In this document: positions 18,196-25,662 of the stretch, in pieces | How positions within the stretch are numbered: position 1 is the stretch's first letter | How the letters are laid out: each line of letters begins with the position of its first letter | Source of the DNA: Pyxidicoccus caerfyrddinensis | GTDB taxonomy: Bacteria; Myxococcota; Myxococcia; Myxococcales; Myxococcaceae | Assembly: GCF_010894405.1 (NCBI RefSeq) | Contig: NZ_JAAIYA010000037.1 | Location: 27,727-91,726 of the forward strand | Length of the DNA stretch: 64,000 nucleotides | Direction: 5' to 3' | Made by a program: the position numbers and the translations under genes | Notes under the pieces: model-generated | Told to the model about the DNA's origin: nothing | Databases searched by the model: none | The model's input: only the letters and a program-made list of their open reading frames with translations

Positions 18196-18234
18196 TCCCC
18201 GACTGGGGGCCGGTGCGATAAGCGGGACTATCGC
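18196..18234. promoter_or_regulatory. inverted repeats upstream of ATPase gene
   Basis: Two adjacent dyads lie before the ATPase gene: CCCC-GACT-GGGG near 18197-18208, and GCGATA (18215-18220) with TATCGC (18229-18234) around an 8-nt spacer. They could be operator sites or leader hairpins for the two-gene module that starts at 18267. The palindromes are seen directly; regulation is inference. Confidence 0.3.
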
Positions 18235-18266
18235 CGTACCGCATCGACTCTGGGAGCGAGTCCGTC

Positions 18267-19358
18267 ATGGCCCAACTCGAGAAGCTGACCATCAAGGGCT
18301 TCAAGTCGATCCGGTCGCTAGAAGGGCTGGAGCTTCGTCAGCTCAACGTGCTCATCGGTGCGAACAGCGCGGGCAAGAGCAACTTCATCGCCTTCTTCCG
18401 GCTCTTGAATGAGCTGATCGAAGGTCGGCTCCAGCTCCATGTGGCTCAGCGCGGGGGGCCGGACGCGCTGCTGCACTATGGGCGGCGAACGACTCCTGAA
18501 CTCAAGGCCGAGCTCTACTTTGGACAGAACGGGTACGTCTTCAGCCTCGTGCCCACGGTGGATAACCGGCTGATCTTCCTAGAGGAGTCAGCCTCGTTCA
18601 TCACTCGCGAGGGAATACCCTTTAAGTGGGCTCTGGTGCCTGGCCATACAGAGAGCCAGGTGCCCAGCGCTCAGCACGAGGTGGTTCCAATATACACCAC
18701 GATCCTTCCCGCTCTCCGGGCCTGGCGCGTCTACCACTTCCACGACACGAGCGACGCGGCGAACGTCAAGCGGGTAGGCGCTCTCAACGACAACCTCTTC
18801 TTGCGCGCGGACGCGGGCAATCTGGCAGCCTTCCTCTATCGATTGCAGGTGCAGCACCGGGCTGAGTACGAGCGCATCCGCGACGCGGTCCGGCAGGTGA
18901 TGCCTTCCTTTGACGACTTCCTGCTGCGCCCCTCGCCGCTCGCCCCCAACTCCATCGAGCTGGAGTGGCGGGAGCAGGGCTCCGACTTTCCATTCCTGGC
19001 GCACCAGCTCTCTGACGGGACGTTGAGGTTCATCTGCCTCGCGACGTTGCTGCTTCAGCCCGAGCTGCCGTCCACCATCCTCATCGACGAGCCGGAGCTG
19101 GGCCTTCATCCCTACGCCATCAACGTCCTGGCCTCCCTGCTGCGAAGCGCTTCGACCCGGACCCAGCTCATCCTCGCCACCCAATCCGTCACCCTCATCG
19201 ACCTGCTGGAATTGGAGGACCTCATCGTCGTGGAGCGGCGCGGCGGGCAGTCGACGTTCAAGCGGCTCTCCTCCTTGGAGTTCGCGCAGTGGATGGAGGA
19301 GTACAGCCTGGGCGAGCTGTGGATGAAGAACGTCCTGGGGGGGAGGCCCTCCCGGTGA
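18267..19358 (+). CDS. AAA ATPase of the OLD/AbiL-like type
   Basis: A 363-residue ABC/SMC-like ATPase, probably one half of an anti-phage module. Walker A is GANSAGKSN (31-39), the signature-like motif is LSDGTLR (249-255), Walker B is TILIDEPELGLHP (270-282), and the switch region is ILATQSVTLID. An insertion of about 200 residues lies between Walker A and the signature instead of a coiled coil, as in OLD-type, PARIS and AbiL ATPases. The gene starts after a GGGAGCGAG site. Its stop overlaps the start of the DUF4276 gene by 4 nt, so the two products are made together and probably form a complex. Confidence 0.9.
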   Translation: MAQLEKLTIKGFKSIRSLEGLELRQLNVLIGANSAGKSNFIAFFRLLNELIEGRLQLHVAQRGGPDALLHYGRRTTPELKAELYFGQNGYVFSLVPTVDNRLIFLEESASFITREGIPFKWALVPGHTESQVPSAQHEVVPIYTTILPALRAWRVYHFHDTSDAANVKRVGALNDNLFLRADAGNLAAFLYRLQVQHRAEYERIRDAVRQVMPSFDDFLLRPSPLAPNSIELEWREQGSDFPFLAHQLSDGTLRFICLATLLLQPELPSTILIDEPELGLHPYAINVLASLLRSASTRTQLILATQSVTLIDLLELEDLIVVERRGGQSTFKRLSSLEFAQWMEEYSLGELWMKNVLGGRPSR

Positions 19359-20053
19359 TTCGGCTGAACATCATCGTCGAGGGACAGACCGAGGAGACCT
19401 TCGTGCGGGATCTACTCGCTCCCCACCTGGGAGAGCATCAGGTCTTCACGGTGGCCCGTTGTGTCGAGACGGGGCGCCGCAAGCAGCGCATCTACCGGGG
19501 CGGGCTGCTCAGCTATGCCAAGGCACGGCAGGACATCCAGCGCTGGCTGTCACAGGACCCTCAGGCGCTCGTCTCCACCATGTTCGACTACTACGCCCTG
19601 CCCGATGATTTCCCGCAGCCAGCTGTGCCTCGGGGCGGCACCCCCATCCTGGAATGGGTAGCGAGGCTGGAGGCGGCCCTGGCCGCCGATATAGGAGGGG
19701 GCTCCCGCTTCGTTCCGTACATCCAGGCCCACGAGTTCGAGGCGCTCCTCTTCAGTGACGTGGAGGCGACGAGCCAGGTCCTCGGCGCCAACCCCGCCCA
19801 GCTTCAGCAGCTCCAGAAGATTCGCGGCGCCTTCGAGACGCCCGAGCACATCAACGACTCACCGGAGACCGCTCCATCCAAGCGGCTCATCCAGCTCTTT
19901 CCCGCGTACGACAAGACCTTCTTCGGCCCGGCGGCGGTAAGCCGGATTGGCCTGACCGCGGTCCGGCGGGAATGCCCTCACTTCGCGAGCTGGATGACGC
20001 GCCTGGAGCGGCTGTCCGCCCAGCCTGCGGACGGCGAAGCCACCGGAGGGTGA
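19355..20053 (+). CDS. DUF4276 TOPRIM-like partner of the ATPase
   Basis: A 232-residue protein starting at GTG 19355, which overlaps the ATPase stop (GTGA). The opening VIRLNIIVEGQTEETFVRD carries the DUF4276 signature and resembles the conserved Glu of TOPRIM nucleases (Glu9 in VEGQTE). Other conserved parts are MFDYYALPDDFP, YIQAHEFEALLFSD and HINDSPETAPSKRL. In known systems such as PARIS, OLD and AbiL, an ATPase is paired with a TOPRIM or TOPRIM-like effector that cuts nucleic acid. By analogy this is the effector, but that is inferred from family and operon, not shown. Confidence 0.88.
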   Translation: MIRLNIIVEGQTEETFVRDLLAPHLGEHQVFTVARCVETGRRKQRIYRGGLLSYAKARQDIQRWLSQDPQALVSTMFDYYALPDDFPQPAVPRGGTPILEWVARLEAALAADIGGGSRFVPYIQAHEFEALLFSDVEATSQVLGANPAQLQQLQKIRGAFETPEHINDSPETAPSKRLIQLFPAYDKTFFGPAAVSRIGLTAVRRECPHFASWMTRLERLSAQPADGEATGG

Positions 20054-20069
20054 ACCCCGGCGGCTGGAG

Positions 20070-22409
20070 TCATGGCGCCAGCCGGCCCAGGCCGATGGGC
20101 GCGGCGAGGCTGGTGTCCGGAATCCCAAACGCGTCCACCAGCGCCACCGCGTCCGGCCGCACCTCCGCGCACAGTCGCTCCACCTCCTTGCGGATGGCCT
20201 TCGCCTTGGACCCCTCCAGGAGCCCGTGCTCCAGGAACCAGCCGCTGGCCGACTCCAGGCACGACAGGCCATAGAGGTCGCACAGCCGTCCCAGCACCGT
20301 CTTCAGCCCCGGCTCCTGCACCGCCGCCACGCCCTTGAGGAACTGCTCCAGCACCAGCCGCTCCACGTGCGCGTGCGCCAGCGCCAGCAGGTGCTCCTGG
20401 CATTGGTTGAAGGCCTCGAAGGCCTCCACTCCCGCGCCCAGCCGCTTGCGCAGCCGCCGCGACACCGAGGCCAGCAGGTCCTCTTCGCGGTAGCGCAGCA
20501 CGCGGAGCTGGAAGTCGCCGTCGCGCAGGTGCTCGCTCTCCGTGCGGCGCGTGCTGAAGGGGTTGCGCTCCACCACCCCCACGGCCCGGTCCGCCAGGAG
20601 CTTCAGCACCGCGAAGACGCGGTCGTCCTCGAAGCGCTGCCGGTAGCCCGTGAGCAGGCCCTTGGCGACGAGCTGCATCAGCACCGTGTTGTCGCCCTCG
20701 AAGGTGGTGAACACGTCCGTGTCCGCCTTCAGCGCCGGCACCCGGTTGGCCGTCAGGTAGCCCTGGCCGCCGCATGCCTCGCGCGCCTCCTGGAGCACCG
20801 CCGTGGTGTGCCACGAGGCGTACGCCTTGAGGCCCGCCGCCAGGGACTCCACTTCGCGCGCGTCCTCCTCCGTGCGCTTCACGTACCGCTCCACCAGGTA
20901 CTCCAGCGCGAAGTCCAGCGCGTACGTCTTCGCCAGCGGCTTCAAGAGCCGCAGCTGGTGCGTCTGGTGGTCCAGCAGCCGCACCTCCTGCGCGCCCACC
21001 GGGCCGAACTGGCGCCGCATGTCGCCGTAGCGCACGGCAATGGTGAGGCCGCTCTTGGCCGCGCTCAGCGCCGCGCACGCCACGCTCACCCGGCCCGCCA
21101 CCAGCGTGCCCAGCATGGTGAAGAAGCGCTTCGAGTCCCCGGGGATGGTGCTGTGGTACTCGCCCTTCGCGTCCACCTGGCCGAAGCGGTCCAGCAGGTT
21201 CTCTCGCGGGACGCGCACGTGGTCGAACCAGATGCGGCCGTTGTCCACGCCGTTGAGGCCCATCTTCTCGCCGCAGTCTTCGATGCGGACTCCCGGCAGC
21301 ACCTTGCCGTGCGTGTCGCGCAGCGGCACCAGCAGCGCGTGGACACCGAGCGCCTTGCCGCCCACCTCCAGCTGGGCGAAGACCGTGGCGAGGCGCCCGT
21401 GGCGCGCGGCGTTGCCAATCCACTCCTTGCGCGCGCCGTCCGAGGGCGTGTGCACGATGAACTCGCCGGCCTCCGCGTCGTAGCGGGCCGTCGTCTCCAC
21501 GTCGCGCACGTTGGAGCCGTGGCGCAGCTCGCTCATGGCGAAGCAGCCGGGCAGCTCCAGCGAGGCCACCTTCGGCAGGTACTCGCGGTGGTGCCGCTCC
21601 GTGCCGAGGAAGAGGATGCTCGCGCCGAAGAGGCCGAAGTGCACGCCCGCCTTCACCACGAGGCTCAAGTCGAAGAAGGCCAGCGTCTCGAACGCGGCGA
21701 TGAAGGCGCCCAGGTCCGCGCGCGTCTCGTCCCCTTCCGGGTAGGCGATGCGGCCCAGCCCCTGGTCCGCCAGCGACTTCAGCCAGGAGAACACCTTGTC
21801 GCGGTACGCGTCCGTGTCGTGCGTGTCCGCGTACCGGAAGGCCGGCGCCTCCAGCCACGCTCGCACCTTCTGGCGGGCCTCGGGGTACTTGCGGTCCAGC
21901 ACCGCGCGCAGCGCCTCCGGGTCGAAGGAGGTCGTCTCCGTGGGGCCGTGGCGCACCGGCGCGGGGGCGGCGGCGGGCACCAGGGAGCGCACCGCCTCCC
22001 TGCCGGAGATGCCCAGCGAGTCCTCCATCTGCTTCAGCGCGCGCGCCAGCTCCGGCATGGGCGCAGGCAGCCCGTCCTTCCCCGACACCACTTCCGCCAG
22101 CTGCGCGCCCAGCTCCGCGAGACTCTGCTGCCCACTATGGGACAGTTGCTCGGCGGTGCGTTGGATGTGCTCCCGCACCGCCGCGAGCTCGGCCGCGCTC
22201 GGAGGGAAGACGGGGTCCAGCCAGCGGGCCAGCACCATGTTGGAGCGCAAGTCCAACCAGGGCTGCTGGCGGGCCGCGTCGCCGAGCGCGCGCAGCTCCT
22301 CGTGGCTCAGCTCGCCGTCCGTCCAGGCGACGTACAGCATGGGCACCAGCGGCGCGAGGCGGGGAAGTGAGAGCAGCTCGTGCGCCGTCGGACGGGTGTC
22401 TTCCACCAT
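20070..22409 (-). CDS. acyl-CoA oxidase/dehydrogenase with TerB-like N-terminus
   Basis: Flavin enzyme that forms the trans-2 double bond in acyl-CoA, 779 residues. Residues 10-75 (LYVAWTDGELSHEELRAL) resemble a TerB-type helical domain, which ordinary acyl-CoA oxidases lack. The enzyme follows: a peroxisomal-oxidase-like N-terminal helical part, the middle domain with CFAMSELRHGSNVRDVETTA and KEWIGNAA, and the C-terminal part with CGGQGYLTANRV and the catalytic Glu in TTFEGDNTVL. Its C-terminus extends into a helical ACOX-type domain. The start at 22409 has GGAG 9 nt upstream. It is divergent from the phospholipase gene (142-nt spacer). It likely serves fatty-acid breakdown. Confidence 0.92.
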   Translation of the reverse strand: MVEDTRPTAHELLSLPRLAPLVPMLYVAWTDGELSHEELRALGDAARQQPWLDLRSNMVLARWLDPVFPPSAAELAAVREHIQRTAEQLSHSGQQSLAELGAQLAEVVSGKDGLPAPMPELARALKQMEDSLGISGREAVRSLVPAAAPAPVRHGPTETTSFDPEALRAVLDRKYPEARQKVRAWLEAPAFRYADTHDTDAYRDKVFSWLKSLADQGLGRIAYPEGDETRADLGAFIAAFETLAFFDLSLVVKAGVHFGLFGASILFLGTERHHREYLPKVASLELPGCFAMSELRHGSNVRDVETTARYDAEAGEFIVHTPSDGARKEWIGNAARHGRLATVFAQLEVGGKALGVHALLVPLRDTHGKVLPGVRIEDCGEKMGLNGVDNGRIWFDHVRVPRENLLDRFGQVDAKGEYHSTIPGDSKRFFTMLGTLVAGRVSVACAALSAAKSGLTIAVRYGDMRRQFGPVGAQEVRLLDHQTHQLRLLKPLAKTYALDFALEYLVERYVKRTEEDAREVESLAAGLKAYASWHTTAVLQEAREACGGQGYLTANRVPALKADTDVFTTFEGDNTVLMQLVAKGLLTGYRQRFEDDRVFAVLKLLADRAVGVVERNPFSTRRTESEHLRDGDFQLRVLRYREEDLLASVSRRLRKRLGAGVEAFEAFNQCQEHLLALAHAHVERLVLEQFLKGVAAVQEPGLKTVLGRLCDLYGLSCLESASGWFLEHGLLEGSKAKAIRKEVERLCAEVRPDAVALVDAFGIPDTSLAAPIGLGRLAP

Positions 22410-22551
22410 GGTTGGCTCTCCAGGAGGCGAGGGGACGGGCGCAGTGTGGCCAGCCCGCTCCCTCGCGGCAATGGGAGAGCGTGCCCTTTCGGCGGGCAGG
22501 CGGGCGAGCGTTCGGTGGCAGGGGCAGGGAAGCGTCCCCACGTTGCGGCGC

Positions 22552-23835
22552 ATGGACGAAATGCAGGAACTGGAGGAGATGGTGCCCCAGGCGGGCTCGC
22601 ACTTCCTCGACAGCGACAAGGAGCGGGCCCGGCACGAGATGCGGGGGCCTTTCGAGTTGCCCCCCGGGCCCGAGGGGTTTTCCTTCTCGCTCTACCAGTC
22701 CGTGGGCGTGGGGATGATTCCCGGCCACAAGCTGGAGCTGCTGGAGAACGGCACTGTCTTCGAGCGCATGCTGCAGGACATCCGCGGCGCGAAGCAGAGC
22801 ATCCACATCCTCGTCTACATCTGGCGGCCCTGCGAGCTGTCGGACCGCATCGTCGAGGCGCTGGTGGAGCGCTCGCGCGCGGGCGTGCAGTGCCGCGTGG
22901 TGGTGGACCCGGTGGGCAGCGAAGAGGTCAGCGGGGACAAGGACTTCGACCTGCAGGTGGAGAAGCGGCTCACCGAGGCCGGCGTGGAGGTGCACTACTA
23001 CCGGCTGCTCGCGGGCAAGGTGGTGGGCCGGCTCCTGGGGCGCACCCACAACAAGATTGTCGTCGTCGATGGGCGCATCGGCTACACGGGCGGCTTCGGC
23101 ATCTGGAAGGTGTGGGAGGGCGACGGCCTCAAGCCCGAGGAGTGGCGCGACACCAACGTGCGCGTCGAGGGCTCCGAGGTGCGCCGCATGCAGCTGTCCT
23201 TCTCACGCCACTGGCAGGAGTCCGGTGGCGGGCTGCTGCCGCCGAGCGCCTTCCCGGAGGTGGAGGACCAGGAGTCGGAGGGGCCTGCGAGCGCGGGCTT
23301 CGTCGACAGCGCGGGCAAGCTGGGCGTCACGGATGCCGAGCGCATGGTCCGCCTCGTCATCGCCGCCGCGCGCGAGCGGCTGTGGATTGCCAACGCGTAC
23401 TTCACCCCGCCCAACGCGATTCTGGAGCAGCTCGAGGAGAAGTGCCGGCAGGGCGTGGAGATTCGCGTGCTCGGGCCCGGGCCCATCCACGACGTGCCCA
23501 TCATCCGCGCGTCGCAGCGCTCCACGTACGAGCGACTGCTGGATGCGGGCGTGCGCATCTGGGAGTACCAGCCGTCGATGCTCCACTCGAAGACCATCAT
23601 CGTCGACGACTGGCTCGCGGTGGTGGGCTCCACCAACCTGGACGTGCTGTCGCTCAACAAGCTGGGTGAGGGCTCGCTGGTGATGAGCGACCCGGAGTTC
23701 GTCCGGAAGCTGGAGCGGTGCTGGGCGAAGGACCTGCGCCACTCGAAGGAAATCACCCTGGAGAACGGGGGCCGTACCAACCCGTGGCGACGCCTGGCCC
23801 GGCGGACCACGCAGCTGGTGGGGCGGGACCGGTAG
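22552..23835 (+). CDS. phospholipase D / cardiolipin synthase-like protein
   Basis: A 427-residue phospholipase D superfamily protein. Two HKD motifs are intact: HNKIVVVDGRIGYTGG and HSKTIIVDDWLAVVGSTN, each with His, Lys and Asp in the expected spacing, plus the downstream Gly/Ser-Thr-Asn residues. The order of motifs and the TRANAYFTPP-like strand (WIANAYFTPP) match bacterial cardiolipin synthases, but the two N-terminal membrane helices of ClsA are missing, so it is closer to ClsB/ClsC-type. It probably transfers phosphatidyl groups between lipids at the membrane. The ATG at 22552 is chosen; no strong ribosome site is seen. It converges with the endonuclease III gene. Confidence 0.93.
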   Translation: MDEMQELEEMVPQAGSHFLDSDKERARHEMRGPFELPPGPEGFSFSLYQSVGVGMIPGHKLELLENGTVFERMLQDIRGAKQSIHILVYIWRPCELSDRIVEALVERSRAGVQCRVVVDPVGSEEVSGDKDFDLQVEKRLTEAGVEVHYYRLLAGKVVGRLLGRTHNKIVVVDGRIGYTGGFGIWKVWEGDGLKPEEWRDTNVRVEGSEVRRMQLSFSRHWQESGGGLLPPSAFPEVEDQESEGPASAGFVDSAGKLGVTDAERMVRLVIAAARERLWIANAYFTPPNAILEQLEEKCRQGVEIRVLGPGPIHDVPIIRASQRSTYERLLDAGVRIWEYQPSMLHSKTIIVDDWLAVVGSTNLDVLSLNKLGEGSLVMSDPEFVRKLERCWAKDLRHSKEITLENGGRTNPWRRLARRTTQLVGRDR

Positions 23836-23841
23836 CCCGCT

Positions 23842-24639
23842 TCAGCGCGGGTCCGTCACGCCCACCTGACGGCAGTACTTCAGCACCGGGCACGTGGAGC
23901 ACCTGGGCCGCGTGCCCGTGCACACGTGCTTGCCGAAGGGCACCAGCAGCCGGTTGATTTCCACCCAGTACGCGCGGGGCAGCTGCGTCTCCAGCGCGGC
24001 CAGCGTCTGCTCCGGCGAGCGGGCGCGCACGTAGCCCCACCGGTTCGTCACGCGGTGCACGTGGATGTCCACGCTGATGGCCTCGTGCCCGCAGGCGATG
24101 CCGAGCGCCAGGTGCGCGCACTTGGGGCCCACGCCCTTGAAGGACTGGAGCACCTGCGCGTCACACGGCAGCGTGCCGCCGAACTCGTCGCGCGTGCGCA
24201 CGGCGATGGCGTGGAGTTGACGCGCCTTCGGCTCGTGGAAGGTGACGGGCTGGATGATGTCGTCAATCTCATCGGGAGTGAGCCGGGCCAGGGCGTCGGG
24301 CGTGGACGCGCGGCCCAGCAACGCGAGCGATACCGGCAGGCTCACCTCGTCCCGCGTGCGGATGGAGAGGATGCAGGCCACGAGTTGCTCGAAGAGCGAG
24401 TCATGCCCGTTGGCGGCCAGCGCGAACATCGCGGCGTCCGCGAAGTGGCGGACCTCCTCGCGGATGCGACCAAGCACCTCGTCGATGTCGAAGGGGGCCT
24501 TGTCCTCGCGGGGCGGCGGCTCGGCCACCACCCCCGGGGACGGAAGCTGCTCCAGCTCCGGGGGCTGGCGGACCGTGCGCGCACTCACCCTCGTGGGGGC
24601 GCGCCGGCTGGACGTCCTGCTATTTCGCGTCGACGTCAT
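23842..24639 (-). CDS. nth: endonuclease III-like DNA glycosylase
   Basis: A 265-residue base-excision repair glycosylase/AP lyase. The helix-hairpin-helix is LQSFKGVGPKCAHLAL with the catalytic Lys in GPK, followed by the catalytic Asp in ISVDIHVHRVTNRWG. The C-terminal 4Fe-4S loop is intact with the spacing C-x6-C-x2-C-x5-C (CTGTRPRC, STC, PVLKYC). An extra N-terminal region of about 55 residues rich in Arg/Thr/Pro precedes the enzyme core, longer than in E. coli Nth. The ATG at 24639 lies inside the upstream small gene (20-nt overlap), which suggests coupled translation. Confidence 0.93.
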   Translation of the reverse strand: MTSTRNSRTSSRRAPTRVSARTVRQPPELEQLPSPGVVAEPPPREDKAPFDIDEVLGRIREEVRHFADAAMFALAANGHDSLFEQLVACILSIRTRDEVSLPVSLALLGRASTPDALARLTPDEIDDIIQPVTFHEPKARQLHAIAVRTRDEFGGTLPCDAQVLQSFKGVGPKCAHLALGIACGHEAISVDIHVHRVTNRWGYVRARSPEQTLAALETQLPRAYWVEINRLLVPFGKHVCTGTRPRCSTCPVLKYCRQVGVTDPR

Positions 24640-24826
24640 CCGAGCGCGCTTCGCTGCTCTTGTTGGGGCCACCGTGGGTGCCGAAGTCCCCCGCGTTGCG
24701 ATTGGCGGGGTAGACGTCCGTGTCTTCCCGGCGCTCACGCCCCTGGCCCGACACGTCTCCGGAGTCCGCCCTTCGGGGTTGGGTCTCCGGTGCGTTCGCT
24801 CGTCCCTTGTCCTGCTTCTTCGCCAT
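24620..24826 (-). CDS. small hydrophilic protein upstream of nth
   Basis: A 68-residue, highly charged protein (MAKKQDKGRANAPETQPRRA start, then TDVYPANRNAGDFGTHGGPN). The ATG at 24826 has a perfect AGGAGG about 7 nt upstream. It has no hydrophobic segment and looks disordered, rather like small stress-associated proteins, but no family was recognised. Its end overlaps the start of the endonuclease III gene by 20 nt, so the two are probably one operon. Confidence 0.75.
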   Translation of the reverse strand: MAKKQDKGRANAPETQPRRADSGDVSGQGRERREDTDVYPANRNAGDFGTHGGPNKSSEARSDDVDAK

Positions 24827-24946
24827 GGTCTGCCTCCTGGGTCCCCCAAAGGTGGGGACGACGGAGGACATGGCCCCGGTTCGCTCCGGGGCCCGCTGGT
24901 AGGGCAGGGGAGCGAGGGTCTGTTGACGGAGAGGTGACCTGGAAGT

Positions 24947-25459
24947 TCAGGCGGGCGGCTTCGTCAGGTCCAGCGCGTACCAGTTGTCGCAGCCGAAGTG
25001 GCCCGTCTTGCCCATGGGCGCGCACAGTGACTCGAAGCCCAGGCGCCGGTAGAGCTTCTGCGCTTGCTTCATTCCCGCGAGCGTCTCCAGGTAGCAGCGC
25101 TGGAAGCCCGCCTCGCGCGCGAAGGCCAGGCAGTGGCGGAGCATGCGCTCGCCCGCTCCCAGGCCACGGGCCTCGGGGAGGAAGTACATCTTGCGCAGCT
25201 CGCAGACGCCGGGGTCTCCACCTTCCAGTGGAGCGATTCCGGCGCCGCCGATGACGTGGCCGTTCCGCTCCACCACGAAGTAGGCATGACGGGGACGCGA
25301 GTAGGCCGCGCTCATCGTCGCCACCTCCGGGTCGTGGATGGCGAAGCCGGGGCCGTCCGCGCCGAACTCCGGCATCACCGTGCGGATGATGGAGGCCACC
25401 GCCGCGTCGTCCCGGGGCTCGATGGGACGGAGGACCAGGGTTTCCGTGCTCGTGCTCAT
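24947..25459 (-). CDS. GNAT-family N-acetyltransferase
   Basis: A 170-residue acetyltransferase of the GNAT superfamily. Motif order is LVLRPIEPRDDAAVASIIR at the N-terminus, YFVVERNGHVIGGAGIAPL, then the acetyl-CoA-binding motif A, LRKMYFLPEARGLGAGERMLRHCL, and YLETLAGMKQAQKLYRRLGFE as motif B. The substrate cannot be told from sequence. The ATG at 25459 gives the usual length; the upstream open frame reads through the palindrome-rich divergent region and is not a likely coding extension. It is divergent from the large membrane protein gene. Confidence 0.92.
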   Translation of the reverse strand: MSTSTETLVLRPIEPRDDAAVASIIRTVMPEFGADGPGFAIHDPEVATMSAAYSRPRHAYFVVERNGHVIGGAGIAPLEGGDPGVCELRKMYFLPEARGLGAGERMLRHCLAFAREAGFQRCYLETLAGMKQAQKLYRRLGFESLCAPMGKTGHFGCDNWYALDLTKPPA

Positions 25460-25535
25460 GGGGACCGCAACGTTCCACAGCCCGCGCCGGAGGGCCAGCG
25501 GCCGCGTGAGGTGCGTTCCGGAGCGCGCACCCGGT

Positions 25536-25580
25536 GTGCACCCCGGTGCACAGGTGACACCGGGACGATGCACCGGTGCA
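25536..25580. promoter_or_regulatory. cluster of GTGCAC-type palindromes
   Basis: Between the divergent acetyltransferase and membrane-protein genes lie GTGCAC at 25536-25541 and again at 25546-25551, 10 bp apart and so on the same helix face. A perfect 12-bp palindrome TGCACCGGTGCA follows at 25569-25580. All share the half-site TGCACC/GGTGCA. This looks like an operator for a dimeric regulator controlling one or both genes. The palindromes are seen directly; function is inference. Confidence 0.45.
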
Positions 25581-25662
25581 TGGCGTCCCAGAGGGGGCTG
25601 ATTTCCATGGGCCTGGATTCCGGGGCATCCTCCGTGGCACGTCCGTTGTATCGAGGGGGGAT

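Noticed and set aside
25635..25650. TGGCAC-N5-TTGTA, a sigma-54-like site before the giant membrane protein gene
   Set aside because: The -12 GC is broken (GT), and the predicted start (about 25661) would fall after the ribosome site of the gene.
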